The notes: generated from the sequence alone by a model not told the origin. Shown: positions 1-8,769, counted from the first letter of the stretch. The stretch: DNA of 64,000 nt from Streptomyces sp. NBC_00440 (GCF_036014215.1 NZ_CP107921.1:5773501-5837500); one strand, 5' to 3'. A program made the numbers and translations.

Positions 1-436
1 CCGTGAGGACGCCCACGAAGGCGAAGCCGATCAGTACGCCGCCCAGCGGTGCCCGCAGCCCCATCACCAGCGCCGTCACGACCAGCAGGACGGACTGGAA
101 GACGAAGAGCGCGGCGTCCCGCAGCACCCGGCCCAGCAGCAGCGCGAGCCGGCTGACCGGGGTGGCCCGCATCCGCTCGAACACTCCGGTCTGGTTCTCG
201 ATGATGATGGCGAAGCCGCTGAACGACGCACCGAACAGGGCGAGTTGGAGCAGCAGCCCGGGGACCAGGATCTGCCAGGAGTCGCCCTGCGAGCCGAGCG
301 GAAGGCCGGTCAGCAGCGGGCCGAAGAAGAGCAGATAGAGCAGCGGCATCAGAACGCCGAAGAGGATCTGGAACTTTGAGCGCGCTGTCTGCCGGGCATA
401 GCGGCCGAAGATCAGCGCGGTGTCGTGCATGAACAT
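1..436 (-). CDS. ABC-2 type exporter permease (3' end cut by window edge)
   Basis: This is the membrane subunit of a DrrB-type ABC exporter. The 145 visible residues start at ATG 436 (a second in-frame ATG lies at 430). They show hydrophobic stretches beginning near residue 27 (LMPLLYLLFFGPLL), then around 57-75, and again near 110-145. The stretch ENQTGVFERMRATPVSR, with its conserved F-E-R-M/L-x-x-x-P pattern, is typical of ABC-2 permeases. The upstream ATPase stop codon merges with this gene's ribosome site (TAGGAG), so the two are translated from one message. The C-terminal part lies outside the window. The substrate cannot be read from sequence; drug or lipid export is usual for the family. 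Confidence 0.9.
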   Translation of the reverse strand, partial: MFMHDTALIFGRYARQTARSKFQILFGVLMPLLYLLFFGPLLTGLPLGSQGDSWQILVPGLLLQLALFGASFSGFAIIIENQTGVFERMRATPVSRLALLLGRVLRDAALFVFQSVLLVVTALVMGLRAPLGGVLIGFAFVGVLT

Positions 437-448
437 GTGAGGGGGCTC

Positions 449-1231
449 CTACACGGCTACGGGGGCGGTCTCTTCGGGTGCGGCGGTGCGGCCGGTGATG
501 GCGAGGAAGGCGTCCTGGAGGGTGGCGTCGATGGACCCGGTGTACTGGAGCTTCAGCGCGCCCGGCGTGCCGTCGGCCACCACCGTGCCCTCGTCCACGA
601 CGACCAGCCGGTCGGCCAGCGCGTCCGCCTCGTCGAGGTAGTGCGTGGTCAGGATGACCGTGGTGCCGTGTTCCTTCCGCAGCGCGCGCACCAGCTCCCA
701 CAGATCGGCCCGGCTGCCCGGGTCGAGGCCGGTGGTCGGTTCGTCGAGGAAGAGAACTTCCGGCCGGTGGGTGAGGCCCATGGCCAGGTCCAGGCGTCGC
801 CGCTGACCGCCGGAGAGCGAGGCGCACTTGCGGTCGAGCAGTGCGGTGAGGCCCAGTTCGGCCGCGAGTTCGCCGGCGCGTGCTGCGGCGCGCGCCCGGC
901 TCAGCCGGTAGAGGCGGCCCTGGGTCACGAGCTCCTCGCGTACGGACATCTGGGGGTCGACACCGCCCGACTGGGCGACGTAACCGATCTTCCGGCGGAC
1001 GCCCGCCGGGTCCCGTACCAGGTCGCAGCCCGCGACGGTGGCCGCGCCGGCGCTGGGCGCCAGCAGGGTGGTGAGCATCCGCAGCGTGGTGGTCTTGCCC
1101 GCGCCGTTGGGTCCGAGGAAGCCCAGGATCTCGCCTGCCCGGACGGTCAGATCGATCCCGCGTACGGCCTCCACCGGGCCGGCCTTGGTGGTGAAGGTCC
1201 GGGCCAGCCCGGACGTACTGATGATTGGCAT
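449..1231 (-). CDS. ABC exporter ATPase, daunorubicin-resistance (DrrA) type
   Basis: A cytoplasmic ATPase of 260 residues that would power the permease immediately downstream. Visible motifs are Walker A GPNGAGKT (about residues 40-47), Q-loop YVAQSGG, signature LSGGQRRR, Walker B FLDEPTTGLD and H-loop TTHYLDEAD. The short C-terminal extension after the nucleotide-binding domain fits the DrrA group. I chose ATG 1231 because the alignment to the family begins at MPIIS. The frame is open upstream to 1267, but that extension has no family resemblance. The gene is divergent from a TetR regulator across an AT-rich 101-bp gap, the usual arrangement for a repressor-controlled efflux pump. Confidence 0.95.
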   Translation of the reverse strand: MPIISTSGLARTFTTKAGPVEAVRGIDLTVRAGEILGFLGPNGAGKTTTLRMLTTLLAPSAGAATVAGCDLVRDPAGVRRKIGYVAQSGGVDPQMSVREELVTQGRLYRLSRARAAARAGELAAELGLTALLDRKCASLSGGQRRRLDLAMGLTHRPEVLFLDEPTTGLDPGSRADLWELVRALRKEHGTTVILTTHYLDEADALADRLVVVDEGTVVADGTPGALKLQYTGSIDATLQDAFLAITGRTAAPEETAPVAV

Positions 1232-1332
1232 GGCACTCAGAAAAACAGAGACGCTGCATTTTTGCAATGGATATAAATTTTGCAGTCACCCCAAGCTTTC
1301 ACCGTGCCCAGCGGCCCGCATACGATGCGGGC
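1232..1332. promoter_or_regulatory. AT-rich divergent promoter/operator between ABC exporter and TetR gene
   Basis: This 101-bp gap contains a strikingly AT-rich core at about 1250-1285 in otherwise roughly 70% GC DNA. It holds two copies of TTTTGCA (1259-1265 and 1274-1280 approximately) and the ends CTGCA and TGCAG, which are complementary. A TetR dimer binding here could repress both the exporter operon (minus) and its own gene (plus). That is inferred from position; no long perfect palindrome is present. Confidence 0.5.
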
Positions 1333-1968
1333 ATGGCTGAGGGGCTCAGGGAGCGCAAGAAGCGCCGGACCAGGCAGTACATCTCCGATGTGGCGACCGG
1401 GCTGTTCCTGGAGCGCGGCTTCGACGAGGTGACCGTCGCGGAGGTCGCCGAGGCGGCGGAGGTCTCCGTCAACACGGTGTACAACTACTTCCCGGCCAAG
1501 GAGGACCTGTTCCTCGACCGCAGCAAGGGCGTGGTGGACCGGCTCGCGCGCTATGTGCGCGGCCGGGACCCGGGGGAGTCGGCGGCGGGCGCGGTCCTGC
1601 GGGAGCTGCGGGACCAGGTGACGGCGGTCTCGCCCACGGTCGGGCTCCTCGACGGCTACGACCGGTTCCTGCGCGTCGTGCAGGACGCGCACTCCCTGCG
1701 CTCCCGGATGTGGCACATCCAGCAGCAGTCCCTGGCGAATGTGGAGACGGCGCTGCGCGAGGAGACGGGCGCGGCGGGCTCCGACACGCTCCCGACCCTG
1801 GTGGCGGGTCAGCTCGCCTGGATCCAGTCGACGCTGATGGCGTGGATCGGTGACGAGATGATCGCCGGGCACGCGCCGGACGAAGTCTCCCGTCGGGCCC
1901 TGGATCTCCTCGACGACATGGAAGAGGTCCTGGGGGAGAAAGTGCTCAACTACGCAGTAAGGGGCTGA
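1333..1968 (+). CDS. TetR family transcriptional regulator
   Basis: A DNA-binding repressor of 211 residues. The N-terminal helix-turn-helix is clear: ISDVATGLFLERGFDEVTVA, then VAEAAEVSVNTVYNYFPAKE (residues about 15-55), the N-T-V-Y-N-Y-F recognition helix being the TetR hallmark. The remainder is the helical ligand-binding domain. Start ATG 1333 is preferred because the domain begins right after it; upstream open frame is not protein-like. It is divergent from the DrrAB-type exporter and is likely its repressor, responding to an exported compound. The ligand is unknown. Confidence 0.9.
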   Translation: MAEGLRERKKRRTRQYISDVATGLFLERGFDEVTVAEVAEAAEVSVNTVYNYFPAKEDLFLDRSKGVVDRLARYVRGRDPGESAAGAVLRELRDQVTAVSPTVGLLDGYDRFLRVVQDAHSLRSRMWHIQQQSLANVETALREETGAAGSDTLPTLVAGQLAWIQSTLMAWIGDEMIAGHAPDEVSRRALDLLDDMEEVLGEKVLNYAVRG

Positions 1969-2098
1969 GGGTGACGCCCCGGAGTGTGATGTCCGCCATG
2001 TGGGACGTGACGCGCATCTCTTAGCCACCACAAGGTGCCCGGCTCCCTATAGCCTCCGCCCCAGAGCCGTTCGCAGAATGCCGTTTAAGGGGTGCCAA

Positions 2099-2947
2099 TT
2101 GGCCAGGAAGCTCGCTGTCATCGGAGCCGGACTCATGGGTTCCGGAATTGCGCAGGTGTCGGCCCAGGCCGGCTGGGACGTTGTTCTGCGCGATGTCACC
2201 GATGCGGCCGTGACCCGCGGCACCGACGCCATCAAGGCGTCCTATGCGCGGTTCGTCGCGAAGGGCAAGCTGGAGGCGGCCGACGCCGACGCCGCTCTCG
2301 CACGGATCACCACGACCACCGATCTGGACGCGGCCGCCGACGCCGACATCGTCGTGGAGGCGGTGTTCGAGAAGCTTGAGGTCAAGCACGAGATCTTCCG
2401 CGCGCTCGACAAGCTGGTACGGGAGGACACGGTCCTCGCCTCCAACACCTCGGCGATCCCGATCACCAAGATCGCGGCGGTGACGGAGCGCCCGGAGCGG
2501 GTCGTCGGCGCGCACTTCTTCTCGCCCGTCCCGATGATGCAGCTGTGCGAGCTGGTCCGCGGGTACAAGACGAGCGACGAAACCCTGGCCACCGCAAGGG
2601 AGTTCGCCGAGTCCGTCGGAAAGACCTGCATCGTCGTCAACCGCGACGTGGCGGGCTTCGTCACCACCCGGCTCATCTCCGCGCTCGTCGTGGAGGCGGC
2701 AAAGCTGTACGAGTCGGGCGTGGCCACCGCCGAGGACATCGACATCGCCTGCAAGCTCGGGTTCGGGCACGCGATGGGCCCGCTGGCCACCGCGGATCTG
2801 ACCGGTGTCGACATCCTGCTGCACGCCACGGGCAACATCTACACAGAGTCCCAGGATGAGAAGTTCGCCCCGCCCGAGCTGATGCGCCGAATGGTCGATG
2901 CGGGTGACATCGGCCGGAAGAGCGGGCAGGGGTTCTACAAGCACTGA
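2099..2947 (+). CDS. hbdA: 3-hydroxybutyryl-CoA dehydrogenase
   Basis: It oxidises (S)-3-hydroxyacyl-CoA to 3-oxoacyl-CoA with NAD(P) in short-chain fatty acid/acetoacetyl-CoA metabolism. The 282 residues match the usual length. The N-terminal Rossmann motif GAGLMGSGIA is at residues 9-18. The family hallmarks SNTSAIPIT, HFFSPVPMM (catalytic His) and NRDVAGFVTTR (substrate contacts) are all present, and the C-terminal dimerisation domain ends GRKSGQGFYKH. I chose the TTG start at 2099 because AAGGGG sits about six bases upstream and the protein then begins LARKLAVIG as in relatives. An ATG at 2078 would add seven residues. A partner thiolase is encoded at 19209. Confidence 0.93.
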   Translation: MARKLAVIGAGLMGSGIAQVSAQAGWDVVLRDVTDAAVTRGTDAIKASYARFVAKGKLEAADADAALARITTTTDLDAAADADIVVEAVFEKLEVKHEIFRALDKLVREDTVLASNTSAIPITKIAAVTERPERVVGAHFFSPVPMMQLCELVRGYKTSDETLATAREFAESVGKTCIVVNRDVAGFVTTRLISALVVEAAKLYESGVATAEDIDIACKLGFGHAMGPLATADLTGVDILLHATGNIYTESQDEKFAPPELMRRMVDAGDIGRKSGQGFYKH

Positions 2948-3094
2948 ATCGCACAGCTCGCCCCTGAGATCACCCGGTTGGGTGAATTCGGTATCGGTTC
3001 GCTTACGGACGGCAACTTGTTTCCCGGCGGGGCAGTCAGTTCAGTGACAGACGTGAAAGACGTGACGGAGTCCGAGAACTCCCGGGGAGCGCAT

Positions 3095-3418
3095 ATGCAT
3101 ATCAGGGGCGACCACGCCAAGCTGGTCGTCGGGGGCCGCCTCGACGTTCGCAGCGCGGCGGACGCCCGTACGGTCCTGCACTCGGCTGTCGACGACGGTG
3201 TCGGCGATCTGGTGCTCGACCTGACCGAACTCGACTCGTGGGACGCCACCGGACTCGGGGTGATCATGGGCGTCCACCGGCGCGCCGGGAGATGCGGCCG
3301 CCGGCTCGTCCTGCGCGGGGTGCCGCCGCAGATGCAGCGCCTCCTGGTGGCGACCCGGCTGCACCGCATTCTGGCCATCGAGGGCGGAATCGCCGCCGAA
3401 TGCCTGCCCCGCGTCTGA
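3095..3418 (+). CDS. STAS-domain protein, anti-sigma factor antagonist-like
   Basis: A single STAS domain of 107 residues. By family it would bind an anti-sigma kinase or act in a phospho-switch. Visible core: LVVGGRLDVRSAADAR, then DLVLDLTELDSWDATGLGVI. The phospho-acceptor position in the D-x-S-G-L motif is Thr here (DATGLG), which is conservative but not the standard Ser. ATG 3095 is chosen because GGGGAG lies five bases upstream. Earlier in-frame starts (for example GTG near 3044, or from 2978) would add an unstructured N-terminus. No kinase or sigma factor is adjacent. Confidence 0.8.
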   Translation: MHIRGDHAKLVVGGRLDVRSAADARTVLHSAVDDGVGDLVLDLTELDSWDATGLGVIMGVHRRAGRCGRRLVLRGVPPQMQRLLVATRLHRILAIEGGIAAECLPRV

Positions 3419-3440
3419 CGGACCCGGCGTACCGCTCCTC

Positions 3441-3477
3441 GGGCCCCCGCGGGGGGGCCGTCCCCGGCGCCGGGGAC
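3441..3477 (+). terminator. GC-rich tandem hairpins after STAS gene
   Basis: Two back-to-back inverted repeats follow the STAS stop codon: GGCCCCCGC/GGGGGGGCC at 3441-3459 and a perfect 18-bp palindrome (GTCCCCGGC/GCCGGGGAC) at 3460-3477. There is no U-tract, as is common for streptomycete terminators. Confidence 0.55.
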
Positions 3478-3631
3478 CCCGAGTGGTGACGGATACTGGC
3501 TGAAGGTCTAGGGTTCGGTCGCCTACTGATTGACGAACCCATGTGCGGTAGGCGCCGGACCAGAAGCGACAGCGTGGTGTGCGAGGCCGGGAAGGCAGAC
3601 CGCGCGCAACGCCAGCTGGGGGCTTTCACCT

Positions 3632-6214
3632 ATGGATCCGAAGAAGAGCGGACCGGACGAGTACGGCCAGGATTCCGGCCACCGTCCGGGGCGGCCCGGA
3701 GGGCCGGCCTCGCCCAGACCGCCGCGGGACCCGCTCGCGCCCGACCTCGCGCAGCAGGCGCCCGCCCGCGCCCGCACCGTGCGGTTGGTCACCGGCGACT
3801 TCCTGGTGACCGTGAACCCCGTCGACGGCAGTGAGATTGAACACTGCCCGCCGGGCGAACACCCGGGCGCCCCGGAGCGGTACAGCGCCGAGGAGCGCAC
3901 GGCCCTGCTGCGCGCGGCGGGCCCGCCGGTGCCGCCAGGACCCGCAGGGCCCGAACTCCCGCTGCTGGAGCGGCAGGAGGAGCACGAGCGGCTGGTTCGG
4001 CTGCTGGCGCGCGGGCGGTCCGTACGTCTGACGGGCCCGGCGGGCTCCGGGCGAACCTCGCTGCTGGACGCCGTGGCCCGGGACTGCTCCGGTTTCGCGC
4101 CCGACGGGGTCGTCAGGCTCTCCGGGTACCACCGCACCGCCGCCGACCTGCTGTACGGGCTCTTCGCCGCGGTCTACCGGGCCCCGCTGCACCGGCCCGA
4201 CAGGGCCGAGCTGCTCACCCTGGTCAACGGGATCGGCGCGATCGTCGTCCTGGACGACCTGGAGCTCGGCGGGACCGCACTGGAGGAACTGCTCGACGCC
4301 ACCCCCGAGTGCGCCTTCCTGCTCGCCGCGACCCCGGAGGTGACCGCCCCGCTCCCCGAGTCCCACCTGGAGGAGGTCTTCCTCGGCGGTCTCGGGCGCA
4401 GCGCCTCGCTCGACCTCCTGGAACGCGCCGTGGAGCGGCCGCTCACCGAGGAGGAGGCCAACTGGGCGGGCGATCTGTGGTTCGAGTCGGAGGGGCTGCC
4501 GCTGCGCTTCGTCCAGGCGGCAGCCTTGCTGCGCCAGCGCGACCTGCTGCGCGCCGGCCCCGGCTACCCGGGACCCAGCACCGACGACGCCTTCCCGGGC
4601 GGCTCCGGTGCCGCCGCCGGCCCGCCCGGCGATGCCCCCGAGGTACCGCTGCCCACCCTGGGACAGGGGGCGGCGCCCGCCCAGCTGCTCGCTGAGCGGC
4701 TCAGCGACGCGGCACGGTCCACGCTGGCCTTCGCCGTGGCGCTCGGCGGCGAGGTGCCGCACCAGGCCCATCTGCCGGCGCTGGTCGGCGACACCCACGC
4801 CGACGCGGCGATGGGGGAGCTGGCCGGGTCCGGGCTGCTCTCCCCGGCCGGTTCGCACTACCGGCTGGCCGCCGGCGTCGTCCAGCAGCTGGAGGCCGGT
4901 GGATACGCCGACGACTCCGCCGGGTACGCGCTGACCACCGCCCAGCACTACGCCTGGTGGGCCGGGCACCCCTCGGTGGCACCCGAGCGGGCGGCAGCCG
5001 AGGCCGACGCCGTCCTCGCGGCGATGAGCGCACTCGTGCCCGGCTCGGAGGCCGGACACCCCAGCGCCGCCGTGCTGCTGGCCCGCAGCGCCGCTCCCGC
5101 CTTCGCTGCCGCACTGCACTGGGGCGCCTGGGAACGCGCCCTGCGGACCGGCCAGGAGGCGGCCAGGCTCTCCGGCGAGGTCGCCGAAGAGGCCTACTTC
5201 CACCATGAGTTGGGCGTACTGGCGCTCTGCACCGGCAACCCGGACCGGGCGCTGGCCGAGCTGGAGGCCTCCATAGCGCTGCGCGGTGCACTGGCGGACA
5301 AGGCGGGTACGGTCGCCGGGCGCAGGGCGCTCGCGCTCATCGCCGACCGCTCGGGCGCCGCCTCGCTGGGCGGCTATGTGCCGGGCGACACCCCGCCGCA
5401 GGGCGCCGAGGTGCTGCCGTCCGCACACGAGGACATGGCCCAGACGCCCGTCGGTCCGGGCGCGGCGGGCGCGGTCGTCTCGCTCTCCCCGGCGCCCCAC
5501 GACCACATCACGCTGGTCACCCAGCAGGTGTCCCCGGAGGGCGCCGCTCCGCACGGCCGGCGCCGTACGGTCCTGGGAGGCGCCCGGCGCAATCTGGTCG
5601 CGGCCGGAGCCGGTGTGCTGCTCGCCGGAGTGCTCGGCACCGTGGTGACCCTCGGCGCGACGAGCAACAGCCACTCCGGGGACGGGGACGGCACGCCCGG
5701 CCGCTCCGTCAACGACGGCGGTGGCAAGGACGGGATGAGCGCCGACGAGCCCACGCAGAGCACGCCGGGGAACTCCGACGGCTCGACCGGCAGCGGAACC
5801 GCCGACCCCTCGGCCCCCGCCTCCCCGAGCGCCACCGACAGCGGCCGGCCCTCCGGGACCCCGACACCGTCGGACGGCGCGTCGACCCCGGGCGGCAAGC
5901 CCTCGTCACCGTCGGACAAGCCGTCCGGTTCCAGCGGGAAGCCGCCCACGAAGCCGTCGACGCCGCCGACCAAGCCCTCGCATTCGCCGCCCAGCAGCCC
6001 GTCCACGTCGCCGAGCGACCCGGGCAGCCCGAGCCCCAGCCCGTCGGACTCCACGACAGAGGACCCGCCGCCCGCCAATTCCCCCTCGACGACCCAGAGC
6101 GCCATGCGGCCCTCCACGGCCTCCAGCGGGCCGGTGGACAGCGGGAGTTCGTCCACGCCTCCGGGAGACGCGTCGGCGTCCCCCTCGCCCGACTCGCCCC
6201 CTTCGGCGGGCTGA
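3632..6214 (+). CDS. Membrane-anchored STAND-like NTPase with TPR region and Ser/Pro/Thr-rich tail
   Basis: A protein of 860 residues. Its order is a Pro/Gly-rich N-terminus, a P-loop NTPase domain (Walker A GPAGSGRTS at about 135-143, Walker B IVVLDDL at about 204-210), a helical region with a TPR-like stretch around 500-580 (AYFHHELGVLALCTGNPDRA), a single hydrophobic segment at about 652-675 (LVAAGAGVLLAGVLGTVVTL), then some 185 residues of Ser/Thr/Pro/Lys-rich low complexity. The topology predicted is cytoplasmic ATPase with an extracytoplasmic disordered tail. I start at ATG 3632 (GGGGG about ten bases upstream); the frame is open from 3530. The family is annotated in streptomycetes only as ATP-binding protein; the role is unknown. 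A strong terminator follows. Confidence 0.8.
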   Translation: MDPKKSGPDEYGQDSGHRPGRPGGPASPRPPRDPLAPDLAQQAPARARTVRLVTGDFLVTVNPVDGSEIEHCPPGEHPGAPERYSAEERTALLRAAGPPVPPGPAGPELPLLERQEEHERLVRLLARGRSVRLTGPAGSGRTSLLDAVARDCSGFAPDGVVRLSGYHRTAADLLYGLFAAVYRAPLHRPDRAELLTLVNGIGAIVVLDDLELGGTALEELLDATPECAFLLAATPEVTAPLPESHLEEVFLGGLGRSASLDLLERAVERPLTEEEANWAGDLWFESEGLPLRFVQAAALLRQRDLLRAGPGYPGPSTDDAFPGGSGAAAGPPGDAPEVPLPTLGQGAAPAQLLAERLSDAARSTLAFAVALGGEVPHQAHLPALVGDTHADAAMGELAGSGLLSPAGSHYRLAAGVVQQLEAGGYADDSAGYALTTAQHYAWWAGHPSVAPERAAAEADAVLAAMSALVPGSEAGHPSAAVLLARSAAPAFAAALHWGAWERALRTGQEAARLSGEVAEEAYFHHELGVLALCTGNPDRALAELEASIALRGALADKAGTVAGRRALALIADRSGAASLGGYVPGDTPPQGAEVLPSAHEDMAQTPVGPGAAGAVVSLSPAPHDHITLVTQQVSPEGAAPHGRRRTVLGGARRNLVAAGAGVLLAGVLGTVVTLGATSNSHSGDGDGTPGRSVNDGGGKDGMSADEPTQSTPGNSDGSTGSGTADPSAPASPSATDSGRPSGTPTPSDGASTPGGKPSSPSDKPSGSSGKPPTKPSTPPTKPSHSPPSSPSTSPSDPGSPSPSPSDSTTEDPPPANSPSTTQSAMRPSTASSGPVDSGSSSTPPGDASASPSPDSPPSAG

Positions 6215-6278
6215 GGCGGCACGGCACCCAGCCGACAGGACCCCGGCTGACAGGACACCCAGCCGGCACGGACACAGG

Positions 6279-6314
6279 GGAAGGCCCCGGCGGAGACATC
6301 CGCCGGGGCCTTCC
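6279..6314. terminator. Bidirectional terminator, 16-bp perfect stem
   Basis: GGAAGGCCCCGGCGGA (6279-6294), a 4-nt loop, then TCCGCCGGGGCCTTCC (6299-6314), followed by GTTT. It lies between the convergent NTPase and nucS genes and would stop transcription from both sides. Confidence 0.9.
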
Positions 6315-6343
6315 GTTTCAGCTGTCGCAGCTGTTCCCGTTCC

Positions 6344-7015
6344 TCAGAAGAGCCGCAGCTTGTCGTCCTCGATGCCCCGCATCGCGTCGTAGTCGAGCAC
6401 CACGCACTCGATCCCGCGGTCCGTGGCCAGCACCCGGGCCTGCGGCTTGATCTCCTGTGCCGCGAACACGCCCTTGACCGGGGCCAGATGGGGATCCCGG
6501 TTCAGCAGTTCCAGATAGCGGGTGAGCTGCTCCACGCCGTCGATGTCGCCGCGCCGCTTGAGCTCGACGGCCACGGTCCCGCCGTCAGCGTCCCGGCAGA
6601 GGATGTCCACGGGGCCGATCGCCGTCATGTATTCACGCCGAATCAGAGTGTGACCCTCACCGAGGGTTTCGATGCGGTCGGCGAGGAGTTCCTGGAGGTG
6701 CGCCTCCACACCGTCCTTGATGAGCCCCGGATCGACACCCAGCTCGTGCGAGGAGTCGTGGAGGACCTCCTCCATCGTGATGATGAGCTTCTCGCCCGCC
6801 TTGTTCACGACCGTCCACTGACCGGTGTCGTCCCCTGTCCCCTCCTTCAGAGTGCAGGGCGGGGACATCCAGTTGAGGGGCTTGTACGCCCTGTCGTCCG
6901 CATGGATCGAGACGCTTCCGTCGGCCTTGACCAGGATCAGGCGCGGAGCGGACGGCAGATGGGCGGTGAGGCGGCCCGCATAGTCGACGGAGCAGCGGGC
7001 GATGACGAGACGCAT
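6344..7015 (-). CDS. nucS: Mismatch-specific endonuclease NucS/EndoMS
   Basis: This enzyme cleaves both strands at mismatched base pairs and is the core of the non-canonical mismatch repair used by actinobacteria, which lack MutS/MutL. The protein is 223 residues, the usual length. The catalytic nuclease core is visible as GPVDIL (Asp137) and VELKRRG (Glu151, Lys153). The short hydrophobic C-terminus DKLRLF fits the motif that docks on the replication sliding clamp. Start ATG 7015 (MRLVIARC) matches relatives; open frame extends upstream to 7099 without resemblance. It is divergent from the small gene at 7229. Confidence 0.95.
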   Translation of the reverse strand: MRLVIARCSVDYAGRLTAHLPSAPRLILVKADGSVSIHADDRAYKPLNWMSPPCTLKEGTGDDTGQWTVVNKAGEKLIITMEEVLHDSSHELGVDPGLIKDGVEAHLQELLADRIETLGEGHTLIRREYMTAIGPVDILCRDADGGTVAVELKRRGDIDGVEQLTRYLELLNRDPHLAPVKGVFAAQEIKPQARVLATDRGIECVVLDYDAMRGIEDDKLRLF

Positions 7016-7193
7016 GGTCGGCAACGCTACTCGACATCGCCGCTTGTACGCGATTCGCCCTGAACAACCCCGTTCGTTATTGGCCGGTTGTGTGCCCATT
7101 CTCCTGGTGCGGGCGCCTGCACACGCATACCGTGGAAGCAGGAGGTTGTCGCGCGTGTACTCTGCGTCGCGATTCTCCGTACCTGCCCGTAAG

Positions 7194-7214
7194 GCCCCGG
7201 CTACTCCGGGGTCG
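7194..7214 (+). promoter_or_regulatory. Leader hairpin just before the ribosome site of the 7229 gene
   Basis: CCCCGG (7196-7201), loop CTACT, CCGGGG (7207-7212), extendable by one G-C and one G-T pair, ends a few bases before the GAGAGGAG ribosome site. It could affect translation initiation of the downstream gene. This is a weak signal in GC-rich DNA. Confidence 0.3.
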
Positions 7215-7228
7215 CGAGAGGAGAACCC

Positions 7229-7621
7229 ATGTCGCTCGACGTCTCACCGGCCCTACTCGAACAGGCCGAGCGAGGCGAGGTCGATGAAGCGGACTTCATC
7301 GACTGCGTCCGGACCTCCCTGCCCTACGCATGGGAGATGATCAGCTCTCTGGCGGTCCAGCTGAAGGTCGACGGCGGCGAGTTCGCCGACAACCAGACGC
7401 CTCCCCCCAATGAGCAGGCGCGCGGCCAGCTGCTGCGCGCACTCGCGAGTGACGCGATACGTGGAGCGCTGCAGCGGCATTTCGGGGTGCGCCTGGCATT
7501 CCAGAACTGCCACCGTGTGGCGGTCTTCCCGCTGGACCCCTCGGTCGATGAGCGGCTCGGCCGCTTCACCTCGATCAGGGGTCAGCTGCTGAACCAGTCT
7601 CCGGAACTCAGGGACTGCTGA
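7229..7621 (+). CDS. SCO5389-family small protein, function unknown
   Basis: A 130-residue soluble protein conserved next to nucS in streptomycetes, as I recall (SCO5389 family). It has no signal peptide and no membrane segment. It is rich in acidic residues at the N-terminus ([19 protein letters not shown]), with a central helical part ([19 protein letters not shown]) and a basic middle ([20 protein letters not shown]). Ribosome site GAGAGGAG is well placed before ATG 7229. No catalytic motif is recognised. Its constant position divergent from nucS hints at shared regulation but does not prove a link to mismatch repair. Confidence 0.85.
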   Translation: MSLDVSPALLEQAERGEVDEADFIDCVRTSLPYAWEMISSLAVQLKVDGGEFADNQTPPPNEQARGQLLRALASDAIRGALQRHFGVRLAFQNCHRVAVFPLDPSVDERLGRFTSIRGQLLNQSPELRDC

Positions 7622-7629
7622 CGCGCCGG

Positions 7630-7677
7630 GCTGCCGCTCCGCACCACTGGAGGTGTCTTGGCTGCCGGAGCGGCAGC
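7630..7677. terminator. Terminator between convergent genes
   Basis: A 12-bp perfect inverted repeat, GCTGCCGCTCCG (7630-7641) and CGGAGCGGCAGC (7666-7677), with a 24-nt loop. It lies between the SCO5389-type gene (plus) and the flavin monooxygenase (minus). Confidence 0.65.
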
Positions 7678-7693
7678 GCCCGGTTCCACCGGA

Positions 7694-8725
7694 TCAGTGC
7701 AACCGCGGGAGGACTTCGGTTCCGATCAGCCGGAGGTTCTCCTCGGTGGCCGCTACATCGCCCGAACCCTCCACCAGCATCGCGAACCGTGTGATGCCGG
7801 TCCTCTCCGCCGTGGCCGCGAGCCGGTCGGCAGCCAGGCGGGGAGGGCCCACGGGATGGATCCGGCAGAGCATCTCCGTGTACGCGACCGGGTCCCGCAT
7901 CGCGCGATGCCTGCCGTCGACGGTCACATGGGCGTCAAGTCCCTGTTTGAGCCAGCCCGGCATCGCCTTCACCAGAGTCTCCGCCGCGTCGGCCCTCCGG
8001 TCCGCGATCTGTGCCACGCCCGCCGCCACATGCCCGGCGTCCGCCACGGCCCCGGCCGGAACTCCCGCTGCCCGCGCGTGCGTTCGCCACAGCGCGACCA
8101 TGTCGGCCTTCTCCTCGTCGTCCGAGTGCATCCCGAGCAGCATCGGCAGCCCGCGCTCGGCGGCGAGCCGCACACTGGCCGGTGAGGTGCACGCCACGAC
8201 GACCTCGGGGCCCGGCACTTCACCGCACCGCAGCTCCTGCGGCCGTGGTACGACCGGGACTTCGCGGAAGCGGAAGCGCTCCCCGCCGGCCGACACCCGG
8301 GACTCGCGCAGCCACCGCAGCAGCAGGTCCAGCGACTCCGGGAAGCCGCTCTCGTACGCGCCGAGCCCCGCGCCGAAGACCTCCAGGTCCACCCAGGGCC
8401 CGCCGCGTCCCACGCCGAGGCTGAACCGCCCGCCGGATGTGATGTGCAGCAGCGCCGCCTGCTCGCCCAGCGCGACCGGGTGCACGGTCGGCAGTACGCT
8501 CACCGCCGTACCGACCTGGATCCGCCGGGTGCGGCCCAGCATCATCGCGGCCAGCGTCACGGCCGAAGGACACACCCCGTACGGTACGAAGTGGTGCTCG
8601 GCCAGCCAGACCGCGTCGAGCCCGGACTCCTCGGCGACCTCGGCGGACCGCACCGCGCGGTGCAGTGCCTCTTCCTGCCCCTGCCCCGGGAACTGGGCTG
8701 CCAGTACAAATGCCCCAACACGCAT
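7694..8725 (-). CDS. LLM-class flavin-dependent oxidoreductase (bacterial luciferase-like)
   Basis: A 343-residue member of the luciferase-like monooxygenase family, TIM-barrel enzymes using reduced F420 or FMN. Visible features are the N-terminal strand MRVGAFVLAAQFPG, GLDAVWLAEHHFVPYG (residues about 34-50, containing the E-H-H-F motif), the conserved LGVGRGGPWVDLEVFG and TGITRFAMLVEG near the C-terminus. ATG 8725 has AAGGAGG eight bases upstream. The gene stands alone. F420 and FMN users cannot be separated by eye. Its promoter region contains a nested dyad (8770-8818). Confidence 0.88.
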   Translation of the reverse strand: MRVGAFVLAAQFPGQGQEEALHRAVRSAEVAEESGLDAVWLAEHHFVPYGVCPSAVTLAAMMLGRTRRIQVGTAVSVLPTVHPVALGEQAALLHITSGGRFSLGVGRGGPWVDLEVFGAGLGAYESGFPESLDLLLRWLRESRVSAGGERFRFREVPVVPRPQELRCGEVPGPEVVVACTSPASVRLAAERGLPMLLGMHSDDEEKADMVALWRTHARAAGVPAGAVADAGHVAAGVAQIADRRADAAETLVKAMPGWLKQGLDAHVTVDGRHRAMRDPVAYTEMLCRIHPVGPPRLAADRLAATAERTGITRFAMLVEGSGDVAATEENLRLIGTEVLPRLH

Positions 8726-8769
8726 CGCCTTCTGCCTCCTTGCGGCCGACGCGACTCTCCCCTTACTGG

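Noticed and set aside
3626..5674. 682-codon minus-strand open frame opposite the NTPase
   Set aside because: Mirror frame, Gly/Arg/Gln-rich and without motifs; the plus-strand protein has Walker motifs and a membrane segment.
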